Origin: Pontibacter harenae
GTDB taxonomy: Bacteria; Bacteroidota; Bacteroidia; Cytophagales; Hymenobacteraceae
DNA: 64,000 nucleotides
NCBI RefSeq assembly: GCF_020907245.1
Contig: NZ_JAJJWH010000017.1
Span: forward strand, 1-64,000
Reading direction: 5' to 3'
The position numbers were made by a program, and so were the translations under genes. This document shows, one piece after another, positions 33,933 to 42,162 of the stretch. The notes under the pieces were generated by a model. That model ran no database searches, was not told where the DNA came from, and saw nothing but the letters and a program-made list of their open reading frames with translations. The stretch's first letter is position 1. Every line of letters starts with the position of its first letter.

Positions 33933-34357
33933 GAGTCACGAGTTCTGAATTCTGAGTCTTGAGTTGAACCAAGTTATACTCCGAAACATGGCTGAAAGTA
34001 TAGTGGCTTCTAAATCTTATCCTTTTGCTTTACGCATCATTAAACTATACAAGCACCTTACACAGGAGCAGCGGGAGTTTGTACTGGCAAAGTAGGTGCT
34101 GAGAAGCGGCACTTCTATCGGAGCAAACGTAGAGGAAGCACTCGGAGGCTAAAGCAAAGCTGACTTCAGGCATAAACTGAGTGTAGCTTTAAAAGAGGCC
34201 AGAGAAACCAGTTATTGGCTGCGCCTGCTCAAAGATACAGATTACATAAAACCAGATGCCCTCAACAGCATCCACGGCGAGTGTGATGAACTGATCAGAA
34301 TCCTGAAAAGCATCATCCTAACTTCCCAGCAGAAAGAAGTTAATTCGTGACTCAGAA
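33933..34357. repeat. inverted repeats bracketing the decayed four-helix-bundle gene
   Basis: Left: GAGTCACGA (33933-33941) and TTCTGAGTC (33950-33958). Right: TCGTGACTC (34345-34353) and GACTCAGAA (34349-34357), the reverse complements. The two overlap at the right and are separate at the left. They sit just outside the pseudogene, which suggests it arrived as a small inserted unit. Confidence 0.5.
33988..34350 (+). pseudogene. four-helix bundle (S23/23S rRNA IVP-like) gene with two in-frame stops
   Basis: One reading frame of 121 codons encodes a four-helix bundle protein of the TIGR02436/S23 type (SKSYPFALRIIKLYKHL, VLRSGTSIGANVEEALGG, SKADFRHKLSVALKEARETSYWLRLL, ECDELIRILKSII). There is no frameshift, but codon 36 is TAG (34093-34095) and codon 55 is TAA (34150-34152). 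At both places the family usually has Gln, so each can be a single C-to-T change from CAG and CAA. Members occur in 23S rRNA insertions and as stray chromosomal genes of unknown function. Neighbouring genes end at both TAA and TAG, so recoding is not expected and the gene is most likely dead. Confidence 0.85.
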
Positions 34358-34400
34358 CTGATAAAGTAATACAGTTTGAAATTTAGCAAAGACATCTAAA

Positions 34401-35717
34401 ATGGCAATATTAACGAAAGAAGAGGCTCAGGCTATACTTAAAAAAGCACTGGGTTATTCGAAGGCTGATGAGTGCGAGATAACGCTCAACGGCAACACTG
34501 GCGGCAATATTCGCTATGCCAGAAACGAAGTATCTACCAGTGGCTCAGAAGAAAATATTTCTATGTCGGTAGAATCTCGTTTCGGAAAGCGTTCAGGCGT
34601 AGCCACTATCAATGAGTTCGATGATAAATCGCTTGAAAAAGTAATAAGGCGCTCAGAAGAAACAGCGCGTTTAGCTCCTGAAAGTCCAGAATACATCGAG
34701 CTACTTGGCCCGCAAAAGTACACTGTAACAAAAGAGTTTTTTGATAGCACCAACAAAGTAGACCCCGCCTACCGTGCCGATGCAGCAGCTAAAAGCATTG
34801 CCGCCGCAGCCGCCAAAGGACTTACTGCCGCAGGCTTCATGGAGCACTACAGCAACTTTACGGCTAAAATGAACTCGAAAGGTTTGTTTGCCTACCATCC
34901 GTCTACTGTGGTAGATTTCTCGGTGACCATGCGAACGGAAGATGGTACTGGCTCTGGCTACGTTACCCAAGACTTTAGTGATATCAGCAAACTGGATACA
35001 GGCAAAGCATCTCAGATAGCCGCCGAAAAGGCTGCCAACTCTCGAAACGCCAAAGCACTGGAACCAGGCAAGTACACCGTAATTCTTGAGCCTGCCGCCT
35101 CCATCGACCTATTGCGGAACATGTTCCGCAGCATGGACCAGCGTAATGCCGAGGAAGGCCGTAGCTTCCTGAGCAAAGCAGGTGGCAAAACAAAGGTAGG
35201 CGAGAAGCTCTTGGATGAACGCATCACTGTTTATTCAGATCCTTCTAATGTAGAAGTACCTTCTGCTCCTTTTGCAGGCGATGGCCGTCCGCAGCAGAAA
35301 GTAACCTGGATTGATAAAGGCGTGGTGAAGAACCTGTATAATTCCCGCTATTGGGCATCTAACAAAGGAGCTGTGTCTGTTCCACCTCCTGGTAATACGA
35401 TTATGGAGGGCGGCGACCAATCTTTGGAAGACATGATCAAGAACACTAAGCGCGGTATTCTGGTCACTCGCCTGTGGTACATTCGTGCCGTAGACCCTCA
35501 AACACTGCTCTACACAGGCCTTACCCGCGACGGTACGTTCTACATTGAGAACGGCAGAATCATGTATCCAGTAAAGAACTTCCGCTTCAACGAGAGTCCC
35601 GTTATTATGCTGAACAACCTGGAGGCACTAGGTAAGCCGCAACGCATCAACGGAAGCTTAATTCCACCAATGAAGATCCGCGACTTTACGTTCACGAGTT
35701 TGTCGGATGCGGTGTAA
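34401..35717 (+). CDS. TldE/PmbA-like partner protein
   Basis: A 438-aa TldD/PmbA-family protein (MAILTKEEAQAILKKAL, RYARNEVSTSGSEENISMSVE, RFGKRSGVATIN, MEHYSNFTAKMNSKGLFAYH). At the place of HExxxH it reads LEPAASIDLLRNMF, so it lacks metal ligands, as TldE subunits do. The C-terminus (TRDGTFYIENGRIMYPVKNFRFNESPVIMLNNLE) is typical. It should pair with the TldD-like protein upstream. Unlike TldD here, it shows no Tat signal, which is odd if both act in the same compartment. Confidence 0.9.
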   Translation: MAILTKEEAQAILKKALGYSKADECEITLNGNTGGNIRYARNEVSTSGSEENISMSVESRFGKRSGVATINEFDDKSLEKVIRRSEETARLAPESPEYIELLGPQKYTVTKEFFDSTNKVDPAYRADAAAKSIAAAAAKGLTAAGFMEHYSNFTAKMNSKGLFAYHPSTVVDFSVTMRTEDGTGSGYVTQDFSDISKLDTGKASQIAAEKAANSRNAKALEPGKYTVILEPAASIDLLRNMFRSMDQRNAEEGRSFLSKAGGKTKVGEKLLDERITVYSDPSNVEVPSAPFAGDGRPQQKVTWIDKGVVKNLYNSRYWASNKGAVSVPPPGNTIMEGGDQSLEDMIKNTKRGILVTRLWYIRAVDPQTLLYTGLTRDGTFYIENGRIMYPVKNFRFNESPVIMLNNLEALGKPQRINGSLIPPMKIRDFTFTSLSDAV

Positions 35718-35730
35718 ATATCAATAAAGG

Positions 35731-35783
35731 CTTACTAATGAATGCCGCGTGCAGCTTAGCTATACGCGGCATTCATTAGTAAG
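35731..35783 (+). terminator. 20-bp hairpin after the TldE-like gene
   Basis: A perfect 20-bp inverted repeat (35731-35750 with 35764-35783) around a 13-nt loop, 13 nt after the stop codon. No T-run follows, so it is either a terminator without a classical tract or an mRNA end-stabilising hairpin. Confidence 0.55.
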
Positions 35784-35805
35784 TCAATATTATACCCTTT
35801 GCTGC

Positions 35806-35936
35806 ACTTTCGGATTGTAAATCCGAAAGTAGAACTACCGCGGATTTGTAATCCGAAAGAGTAAAGGCTGTCGCTATTAGCAGGCAAGCGGATTGCAAGC
35901 CCGCAGTTAAAAAGATTCGGATTATAAACCCGAATC
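35806..35936. repeat. cluster of four REP-like palindromes (CGGATT..AATCCG)
   Basis: Four hairpins in 131 nt share a CGGATT/AATCCG core: 35806-35830 (11-bp perfect stem, GTA loop), 35841-35855 (6-bp stem, TGT loop), 35888-35904 (7 bp with two mismatches, GCA loop) and 35914-35936 (10-bp stem, one mismatch). This is the look of the REP-like intergenic repeats of Bacteroidota. No RAYT transposase gene is in the window. No gene is seen between 35718 and 36004. Confidence 0.65.
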
Positions 35937-36004
35937 AGCGAAATAATTATAGAGGAATGGTAGCTAAAAGTCTACACCACAAGCTTAAAGGTAGCAATTG
36001 AGAT

Positions 36005-36292
36005 ATGGTAGTTAGCTTGTTCAAGAGGCATATAATCTCAACTATTGCTGTAGTTTTTTATCTGGGATGGCTTTTATATGTCTACAACTGGTTTAAATCA
36101 GGGGTCGCCAATTATCCTAACTCTTGTGGAGCAGCAAATGGTGCGCTAATTGTGCTCACGTTGCTGATGACAATAGTGTGCATGTTAACCATTATTGTCA
36201 AGCTTGTTATATCGAAAGGAAGAGACTGTTGGGCTTCTGTTATATTTCTGCTTTTAATTCTTCTCCCCTTTATTGCTTTGTTCTACTTATAA
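36005..36292 (+). CDS. small hypothetical membrane protein
   Basis: A 95-aa protein with three hydrophobic segments (about 10-28, 46-68 and 74-94), separated by the Cys-containing loops SGVANYPNSCGAANG and SKGRDCW. No known family. The start ATG is directly after the repeat cluster, and the gene ends 24 nt before the DUF4159 gene, so it may be the first gene of that operon or an unrelated insertion. Low codon bias compared with neighbours. Confidence 0.5.
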   Translation: MVVSLFKRHIISTIAVVFYLGWLLYVYNWFKSGVANYPNSCGAANGALIVLTLLMTIVCMLTIIVKLVISKGRDCWASVIFLLLILLPFIALFYL

Positions 36293-36316
36293 TTTTCTTT
36301 TGCCCTAAATAACATT

Positions 36317-36934
36317 TTGGTTCCTTTTACCTTCGTACGCTTAAAATACCGCTCTGGCAACTGGGATACCGACCCCCGTATGCCCAGCAACCTGCTGCAC
36401 TCGCTTATCCAGTACACCACGGTAAAGGTAGAGGAGCAGGAGAAAGTTGTGGCTTTGGATAGCAGTGAGTTGTTTAACTTCCCTTTCAGCTACCTGAGCG
36501 GCCACAAGCTAGTGCAGTTCGACCAAAAAGAGCGACAGAATTTTGAGACTTACGTGCGTAATGGCGGCTTTGTGTTTGTAGACGACTGCAACCACGACAT
36601 TGACGGTCTTTTTGCACGCTCGTTTGAAGAGCAGATGCGGCAGATCTTTGGTCAGAATGCCTTAAAAAAGATTCCGAATAACCACAAGCTTTACAAATCC
36701 TTTTTCACCTTTGAGGAAGGCCCTCCTACCACCTCCTTTGAGCTAAATGGCTGGGGCGATGACTTAGTACACGACTACCTGAAGGCAGTGGAGATAGACG
36801 GGCGCATTGGGGTACTATATAGCAACAAAGACTATGGCTGCGAGTGGGACTACGACTTTCGCAACAAACGCTGGCTGGCAGAGGATAATACTAAGTTTGG
36901 AGTGAACATAATAATGTATGCGCTAACGAGTTAA
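36317..36934 (+). CDS. DUF4159 domain protein
   Basis: A 205-aa protein starting at TTG (no ATG is nearby). It covers the DUF4159 domain: FTFVRLKYRSGNWDTDPRMPSNLLHSL, a central AFVDDCNHD-like segment (GGFVFVDDCNHDIDGLFARSFEEQM), KLYKSFFTF, and a C-terminal SNKDYGCEWDYD. Homologues usually carry a signal peptide in front; this one starts immediately with the domain, so either the start is further upstream in a different arrangement or the protein is cytoplasmic. DUF4159 genes commonly lie with MoxR/DUF58/BatA genes, as here. The fold suggests a class I glutamine-amidotransferase-like scaffold of unknown activity. Confidence 0.8.
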   Translation: MVPFTFVRLKYRSGNWDTDPRMPSNLLHSLIQYTTVKVEEQEKVVALDSSELFNFPFSYLSGHKLVQFDQKERQNFETYVRNGGFVFVDDCNHDIDGLFARSFEEQMRQIFGQNALKKIPNNHKLYKSFFTFEEGPPTTSFELNGWGDDLVHDYLKAVEIDGRIGVLYSNKDYGCEWDYDFRNKRWLAEDNTKFGVNIIMYALTS

Positions 36935-36980
36935 TATATTAAAATTAGTTAATGTTTTAACAATAGTGTTATCTTAAACT

Positions 36981-39287
36981 ATGAAACTGAAAGCGCTCTT
37001 ACTCCTTTTGCTGCTCATCACTATCGGCAATACCTATGCCCAGCAAGACAGAAAAATTGAAAACGCCACTGCCTTTGCAAAGCTCTACGGCTATGTAAAG
37101 TACTTTCACCCGAGCGATGAAGCAGCAGCCATAAACTGGGAGCGCTTTGCCATCTATGGCAGCAAACAAGTAGAGAATTGTAAAACGCCAGAGGAACTTA
37201 AAGCCACACTTACAACTCTCTTTCAACCTATAGCGCCAACTGTTAAGATATATCTGGAAGATGAAGATGTAAAATTTAACCAGCAGGAGCTAACACCTTC
37301 AAAGCTAAGAAAACACAAAACAGTTGCCTGGCAACACATGGGGCTAGGTTTTGGCGACAGTAGAAGTCCTTACAAAAGTGCCCGCACCAACCGCCCAACA
37401 GTAGTACAGCAAGCCGCCGCTTCTAAATTTGGCTCCATTGCCAAACGGATAGAAGCCGCTAATTATGTGGGAAAAGAGTTTATCTTGGAAGGTAAGATGC
37501 GCATGATAGAAGGAGCTGGAACAGGCCACCTATGGGCGCGCATAGATAAAGCCGACAAGACAATGGGCTTCTTCGAAAACATGAGTAATATGCCCGCCAC
37601 CTCAACTAAGTGGCAAGATTACAAGATTGAAGGTACAGTAGACAAAGGCGCAGCTACTATAAATATTGGCGCATTCTTGTCGGGAACTGGTGAAATGTGG
37701 CTGGACGACATCAGCTTTAAGGTAAAGGAAAACGGCATCTGGAAAGAAGTGTACGCTGAGAGCTTTACAAATGAAAAGCCAGGCAAAGCACCTACAGCAC
37801 TTAGCAGCGGTATCTCGGGCAGCAGTAAATCTGGTAATTCTAGCTACAACTATACTATTCAGCAGGACGGCAAGCACAAAGACAACAAATATGTTGTTTT
37901 TAGGAGCGTAGCAGAAACACCTAAACAGCGAAAGCAAAAGCCGCTATTCCAAGCCTATCCACAAGTAGGAGAGTACACAGCCACAACAATAGGAGGCGGT
38001 TTAAAAGCTATTGTGCCGCTTGCCCTTTACGGCACAACTGAACAAACTTATCCAGAAACTGATAGAGCCGACCTTACACAACTCCGAGACAAGTTGCGAG
38101 CCATTCCTGCCGCTGATCTTAAGGGAGCAAATTTATATACCAGACTCGGCGACATTACCATCACCTGGAATATTTTCCAGCACTTTTACCCTTACTTCGA
38201 GATTGCCAACACCGACTGGCACCAGGACCTGCGTGATGCCATAGCCAGAGCTTATACAGATCAAACTACCGTTGATTTCCAGAAGAACCTGCAGAAACTT
38301 ACCGCTAAACTACAGGATGGCCATGTACGTGTAGTCTCCACCGATAATAAAGCCACTTATCGCCCACCTATTACTTGGGAGTGGGTAGAGAATAAGCTCG
38401 TAATCACAAATGTATTAGATGCTAACCTTCCGCTGGCGAAAGGAGATATTGTTACGAATATAAATGGCACCACACCTGAAGTACTATTTGAGAATATACA
38501 CCAACATATTTCGGCGGCTACCAAAGGCTGGCTCTACACCAGGTCTGAGTTGGAGTCGTTATTGGGAGAACAGGATTCTGAGCTACATCTCACCATCTTA
38601 AAAGCTGACAACACAACTGAAGATGTAAAGCTTAAGAGGTCGCTTACCTACCAACAAGTGGCAGCAGCCATGCCACAAGCCGAGAGCATCAAAACGCTGG
38701 GCGACGGTATCATGTACATCAACCTGGATACGACTCCTATGGAAGAGATAAGCAAGGTGATGCCTCAACTACAACAAAGCAGAGCTATTATCTGCGATTT
38801 GCGAGGCTATCCAAAGGGCAACCATGAACTGATTCAATACCTGTTACCTACAGCCGATACTTCAAAGCAGTGGATGCAAGTGCCACAGCTGGTTTATCCT
38901 GACCAGGAAAAAATAGTAGGTTATCAGAAATTTGGCTGGCTAATGAAGCCTAAAAAGCCTCAATTAACGGCTAAAGTTATTTTCCTTACCGACGGTAGTG
39001 CCATCAGTTATGCTGAAAGCTATATGAGCTTTATAGAGCATTACAAGCTAGCTACCATTGTAGGGCAACCTACAGCAGGCACGAACGGAAACATTAATCC
39101 TTTTTTGCTTCCTGGCGGCTATCAAATTCCCTGGACGGGCATGAAAGTACAGAAGCACGATGGCTCGCAACTACATGGCGTGGGCATTATACCTGATGTT
39201 TTTGTAGAGAAAACCATAAAGGGCGTTCGGGAAAACAGAGACGAGTTTTTAGAGAAAGCAATAGAAATAGCAAGTACGGTACTTTAA
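36981..39287 (+). CDS. S41 family (tail-specific-type) peptidase, secreted
   Basis: A 768-aa protein with a signal peptide (MKLKALLLLLLLITIGNTYAQ). The N-terminal part (about 25-300) contains a beta-sandwich resembling a carbohydrate-binding module (GTGHLWARIDKADKTMGFFENM..., GEMWLDDISF). A PDZ-like segment is near 475-520 (NKLVITNVLDANLPLAKGDIVTNING), followed by the S41 protease domain with IICDLRGYPKGN, TDGSAISYAES (Ser676 is the likely nucleophile) and VGQPTAGTNGNIN. The family cleaves unfolded or tail-marked envelope proteins. It is encoded 46 nt after the DUF4159 gene and 22 nt before the MoxR gene, so its product probably works with the envelope-stress operon. Confidence 0.87.
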   Translation: MKLKALLLLLLLITIGNTYAQQDRKIENATAFAKLYGYVKYFHPSDEAAAINWERFAIYGSKQVENCKTPEELKATLTTLFQPIAPTVKIYLEDEDVKFNQQELTPSKLRKHKTVAWQHMGLGFGDSRSPYKSARTNRPTVVQQAAASKFGSIAKRIEAANYVGKEFILEGKMRMIEGAGTGHLWARIDKADKTMGFFENMSNMPATSTKWQDYKIEGTVDKGAATINIGAFLSGTGEMWLDDISFKVKENGIWKEVYAESFTNEKPGKAPTALSSGISGSSKSGNSSYNYTIQQDGKHKDNKYVVFRSVAETPKQRKQKPLFQAYPQVGEYTATTIGGGLKAIVPLALYGTTEQTYPETDRADLTQLRDKLRAIPAADLKGANLYTRLGDITITWNIFQHFYPYFEIANTDWHQDLRDAIARAYTDQTTVDFQKNLQKLTAKLQDGHVRVVSTDNKATYRPPITWEWVENKLVITNVLDANLPLAKGDIVTNINGTTPEVLFENIHQHISAATKGWLYTRSELESLLGEQDSELHLTILKADNTTEDVKLKRSLTYQQVAAAMPQAESIKTLGDGIMYINLDTTPMEEISKVMPQLQQSRAIICDLRGYPKGNHELIQYLLPTADTSKQWMQVPQLVYPDQEKIVGYQKFGWLMKPKKPQLTAKVIFLTDGSAISYAESYMSFIEHYKLATIVGQPTAGTNGNINPFLLPGGYQIPWTGMKVQKHDGSQLHGVGIIPDVFVEKTIKGVRENRDEFLEKAIEIASTVL

Positions 39288-39309
39288 GTGCTATCATAAC
39301 TGACATCAA

Positions 39310-40305
39310 GTGACGGAACAAGACATACAAAACCTGCTAAGCAAACTACCACGGCTAAAGCAGGAGATACAGAAAATTATAGTAGGCCAGGAGGAGGTGC
39401 TGGACGAGGTGCTGATTACCTTATTAGCAGGCGGACATGGATTGCTGGAAGGCGTGCCAGGTTTGGCCAAAACGCTGCTGGTACGTACCCTGAGCAACGC
39501 TATGGAATTAGGCTTCCGAAGAATCCAGTTCACGCCTGACCTGATGCCAACCGACATTTTAGGTACCGAAGTGCTGGAAGAAGACCATGCAACAGGCAAG
39601 CGTTTCTTCAAGTTTAACGAAGGACCGATCTTCTCCAACATTGTGCTGGCCGATGAGATAAACCGTACGCCACCCAAAACGCAGGCGGCCCTGCTAGAGG
39701 CGATGCAGGAGCACGAGGTAACGTATGCGGGTAAAACCTATCCGCTGCCACGCCCTTTTTTCTTGTTGGCTACCCAAAACCCAATCGAGCAGGCAGGTAC
39801 TTACCCGCTGCCAGAGGCGCAACTGGACCGCTTCCTGCTGTTTATCAAGATAAAGTACCCGACTGAGCAGGAGGAGCTTAACATTCTTTCCAGCACCACG
39901 GGTACCAAGCAGGCGCAGGTGCAACCAACTATAGCAGGCGAGGAGGTACTAAAACTAAAACAACTGGTACGGGAGGTAAGCATTAGTGATGAGCTGCTTC
40001 AGTACGTGAACCAGCTCGTGCGCGCTACCCGCCCCGACAGCACTACTGTTGAGTTCATCAAGACATACTGCCGTTGGGGAGCAGGCCCTCGCGCAGGTCA
40101 GGCGCTTATACTTACCTCAAAAGCACGGGCTTTGCTGCACGGCCGATTTGCTGTTACAGCCGAAGATGTACAAACTATGGCTTTTCCTGTGCTGCGCCAC
40201 CGTGTATTAATTAACTTTACGGCAGAGGCTGAGCAAATATCCCCAGACAGAGTTGTAGAGGAATTGCTGCAAAGTATAAAATTGCCGAAGGCGGTGTTGG
40301 TTTAA
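39310..40305 (+). CDS. MoxR-family AAA+ ATPase
   Basis: A 331-aa MoxR ATPase starting at GTG. Walker A is GVPGLAKT (residues 48-55), Walker B is IVLADEIN, and the helix after it (RTPPKTQAALLEAMQEHEVTYAG) is the family's signature; sensor 1 is LLATQNPIEQ. MoxR proteins act as chaperone-like partners of VWA/DUF58 proteins in maturation of exported or metal-containing complexes. The DUF58 gene follows after one unknown gene. The downstream gap to 40511 holds palindromes listed separately. Confidence 0.93.
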   Translation: MTEQDIQNLLSKLPRLKQEIQKIIVGQEEVLDEVLITLLAGGHGLLEGVPGLAKTLLVRTLSNAMELGFRRIQFTPDLMPTDILGTEVLEEDHATGKRFFKFNEGPIFSNIVLADEINRTPPKTQAALLEAMQEHEVTYAGKTYPLPRPFFLLATQNPIEQAGTYPLPEAQLDRFLLFIKIKYPTEQEELNILSSTTGTKQAQVQPTIAGEEVLKLKQLVREVSISDELLQYVNQLVRATRPDSTTVEFIKTYCRWGAGPRAGQALILTSKARALLHGRFAVTAEDVQTMAFPVLRHRVLINFTAEAEQISPDRVVEELLQSIKLPKAVLV

Positions 40306-40313
40306 TAGCCCTT

Positions 40314-40436
40314 CCTGGTTCTTTCCTTAAAACCAGGAGAGGGAAATAACGGATGCATCATAGTTCTAAACTGTTAGTGTATGCCTAGCGCAAAGTATTA
40401 CCTCTCCTACTGCAGAAAATTCCCTTCCTGGAAGGG
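40314..40436. repeat. palindromic repeats inside the MoxR operon
   Basis: CCTGGTT (40314-40320) / AACCAGG (40331-40337), loop 10 nt, and CCCTTCC-T-GGAAGGG (40422-40436). They lie between the MoxR ATPase gene and the next ORF and look like the REP-like type seen at 42.0 kb. Confidence 0.45.
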
Positions 40437-40510
40437 TTAGAGGAGGGTTCATTATCTTGCAATAGCCTGCAGCCCTAGCTGTATTTATAACCAAAAGAAG
40501 AGACGAAGAG

Positions 40511-41050
40511 ATGGAAGAGGTTGATATTATTAAATTCACCATTGCAGATAACCTAATCCTCAAGAAGGTATTAGGCGAAAGAATATATTATTTCTATACA
40601 GAACACTTAAGAGTAGAGGCTGTTGGCAAAGAGGTGAGCTATTGGGCTCCTGAATATGCGCTAGGGCTGAAAGTTAACAGAAGTGACGTTTCTTTCATTA
40701 ATATTAGTGCCGACCACAGTAATTCAGACAAATCTGCTACAACTTATTTTAAGTTTGAAGTAGGTGAGAGTAAAGCTCCGCTACGCAAAGAAAAGTTACT
40801 ACAGTCGGGGCAGTACTCTGAAATAAAGTTGTATTCTTCTCCTGTCATCATGATAGAGATTTACCAGGATTGGAATAAAGAGTTTGAGGAGAAAATAATG
40901 TATGACGCCGCTTTGGTTTTTTATACCGAGTCAAACAGGTATCTGCTAAAGGTGAGGGAACAGCTAATTGGTGGAGTAGATATTATTATAGAAGAAGCAA
41001 CGATAGAGACTATGCTATCTGATTTAAAATTAAGGCAGACGTTAGTTTAA
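40511..41050 (+). CDS. unknown protein coupled to the DUF58 gene
   Basis: A 179-aa acidic protein, no signal peptide or membrane segment. I recognise no family; the sequence alternates short beta-like stretches and Lys/Glu-rich segments (KFTIADNLILKKVLGERIYYFYTEHL at the start, AALVFYTESNRYLLKVREQL near the end). Its TAA stop overlaps the next ATG as TAATG, so it is translationally coupled to DUF58. The 205-nt gap before it includes palindromic repeats, so it may have been inserted, but the coupling argues for a real role. Confidence 0.62.
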   Translation: MEEVDIIKFTIADNLILKKVLGERIYYFYTEHLRVEAVGKEVSYWAPEYALGLKVNRSDVSFINISADHSNSDKSATTYFKFEVGESKAPLRKEKLLQSGQYSEIKLYSSPVIMIEIYQDWNKEFEEKIMYDAALVFYTESNRYLLKVREQLIGGVDIIIEEATIETMLSDLKLRQTLV

Positions 41051-41952
41051 TGTCCCAAAGCGCAAATAGATTCATCGACCCAAAGGTGTTGGCTGGTATA
41101 AAAAACCTGCCGCTGCTGGCTAAAACAGTAGTAGAAGGTTTTATGGCGGGGCAAAACCAAAGCTTGCGACGTGGAGCGGGCCTTGAATTTAGCCAGTACC
41201 GAAGCTATCAGCCAGGAGACGACCTGCGGCAACTCGACTGGAAAATGTTTGCCCGATCGGACCGCTATTATATTCGCGAAGCAGAGGTAGACACAAACAT
41301 TACGGTTCGGTTCATAATAGACGGTAGCGCTTCTATGGCACACGAAGATGCAAACGGCATCAGCAAAATAGACTTTGCCCGTTTCCTGGTGGCTTCGTTG
41401 GCTTACCTGGCAACCACACAAGGTGATGCGGTCGGCCTTTATGTGTTGCACGAAAAGCAGTTGGTTAACCTGACACCACGCTCCGACAACATGCACCTGC
41501 AGCGGTTCTGGCATCAATTAACCGAGATAAAGCCAAAAGGAAAGTTTCCTGATGCGGCTACCTCGGCTAACATCTTTGCAAATAAGCGGCAGAAAGAACT
41601 AACGGTATTCCTGACTGACTTGTATGAGCATGAGGGCGAGATAAAAGATTTGCTTTACAAGGTAGGAGCGCAGCGGCACGAGCTTTTGCTATGCCACCTA
41701 ATGGCTCAGAATGAGTTGGAGTTTGCCTACAGCGGCGGCACTCTCACCTTCGAGGACCTGGAAACAGGCGAAACAATGCAGGTAAACACGGCAGCCCAAC
41801 GGAAAGCATATTTAAAACGGCTACAGGAATGGCTACAGCAGACGGAAAGAGACATGCGCAACCGCCAAATCGCCTATGACTTATTCATCACAAACGAACC
41901 GTTAGACAAAGCTCTCCGCACGTTCTTGCAAAAGCGGCTGCTGGTGAGTTAA
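41050..41952 (+). CDS. DUF58 domain protein
   Basis: A 300-aa protein with the DUF58 signature RRGAGLEFSQYRSYQPGDDLRQLDWK and a VWA-like fold with the MIDAS-type DGSASMAH motif near residues 92-98. DUF58 proteins are partners of MoxR ATPases. There is no clear signal peptide. Translationally coupled to the gene before it. The gap to the BatA-like gene (41953-42162) is non-coding and contains palindromes. Confidence 0.9.
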   Translation: MSQSANRFIDPKVLAGIKNLPLLAKTVVEGFMAGQNQSLRRGAGLEFSQYRSYQPGDDLRQLDWKMFARSDRYYIREAEVDTNITVRFIIDGSASMAHEDANGISKIDFARFLVASLAYLATTQGDAVGLYVLHEKQLVNLTPRSDNMHLQRFWHQLTEIKPKGKFPDAATSANIFANKRQKELTVFLTDLYEHEGEIKDLLYKVGAQRHELLLCHLMAQNELEFAYSGGTLTFEDLETGETMQVNTAAQRKAYLKRLQEWLQQTERDMRNRQIAYDLFITNEPLDKALRTFLQKRLLVS

Positions 41953-42007
41953 TTTTGAATAACTGAATATTGAATGACTGAATAAAAAATGAAAAACCCA
42001 CCCCCTA

Positions 42008-42057
42008 CCCCTCCGAGGAGGGGAGTTACACTAACAGAAAGGTACCCTTTGAAGGGT
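42008..42057. repeat. palindromes between the DUF58 and BatA-like genes
   Basis: CCCCTCC-GA-GGAGGGG (42008-42023) and ACCCTT-TG-AAGGGT (42044-42057) lie in the 210-nt spacer 41953-42162, which holds no gene. They could be REP-like elements or could modulate expression within the operon. Confidence 0.5.
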
Positions 42058-42162
42058 GCATGAGTAAAGTAGTCACTCCAAAAACAACATTCTAACTTTC
42101 TACCTTTATAACTTTCTAACTCTTTTTAACTCCCAAACCCTCTAACTCCTAAATTCCCCAAC

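Noticed and set aside
33988-34350. Stop-codon recoding (UAG and UAA read as Gln) in the four-helix-bundle gene
   Set aside because: Neighbouring genes use TAG and TAA as normal stops, no suppressor tRNA is seen in the window, and the simpler explanation is decay.
35806-35936. CRISPR array or rho-independent terminator
   Set aside because: The palindromes differ in length and are irregularly spaced, and none is followed by a T-run; a REP-like cluster fits better.
36124-36312. Second small ORF overlapping the small membrane protein at 36005-36292
   Set aside because: It is out of frame with the hydrophobic protein, has no start context, and lacks any coherent feature.
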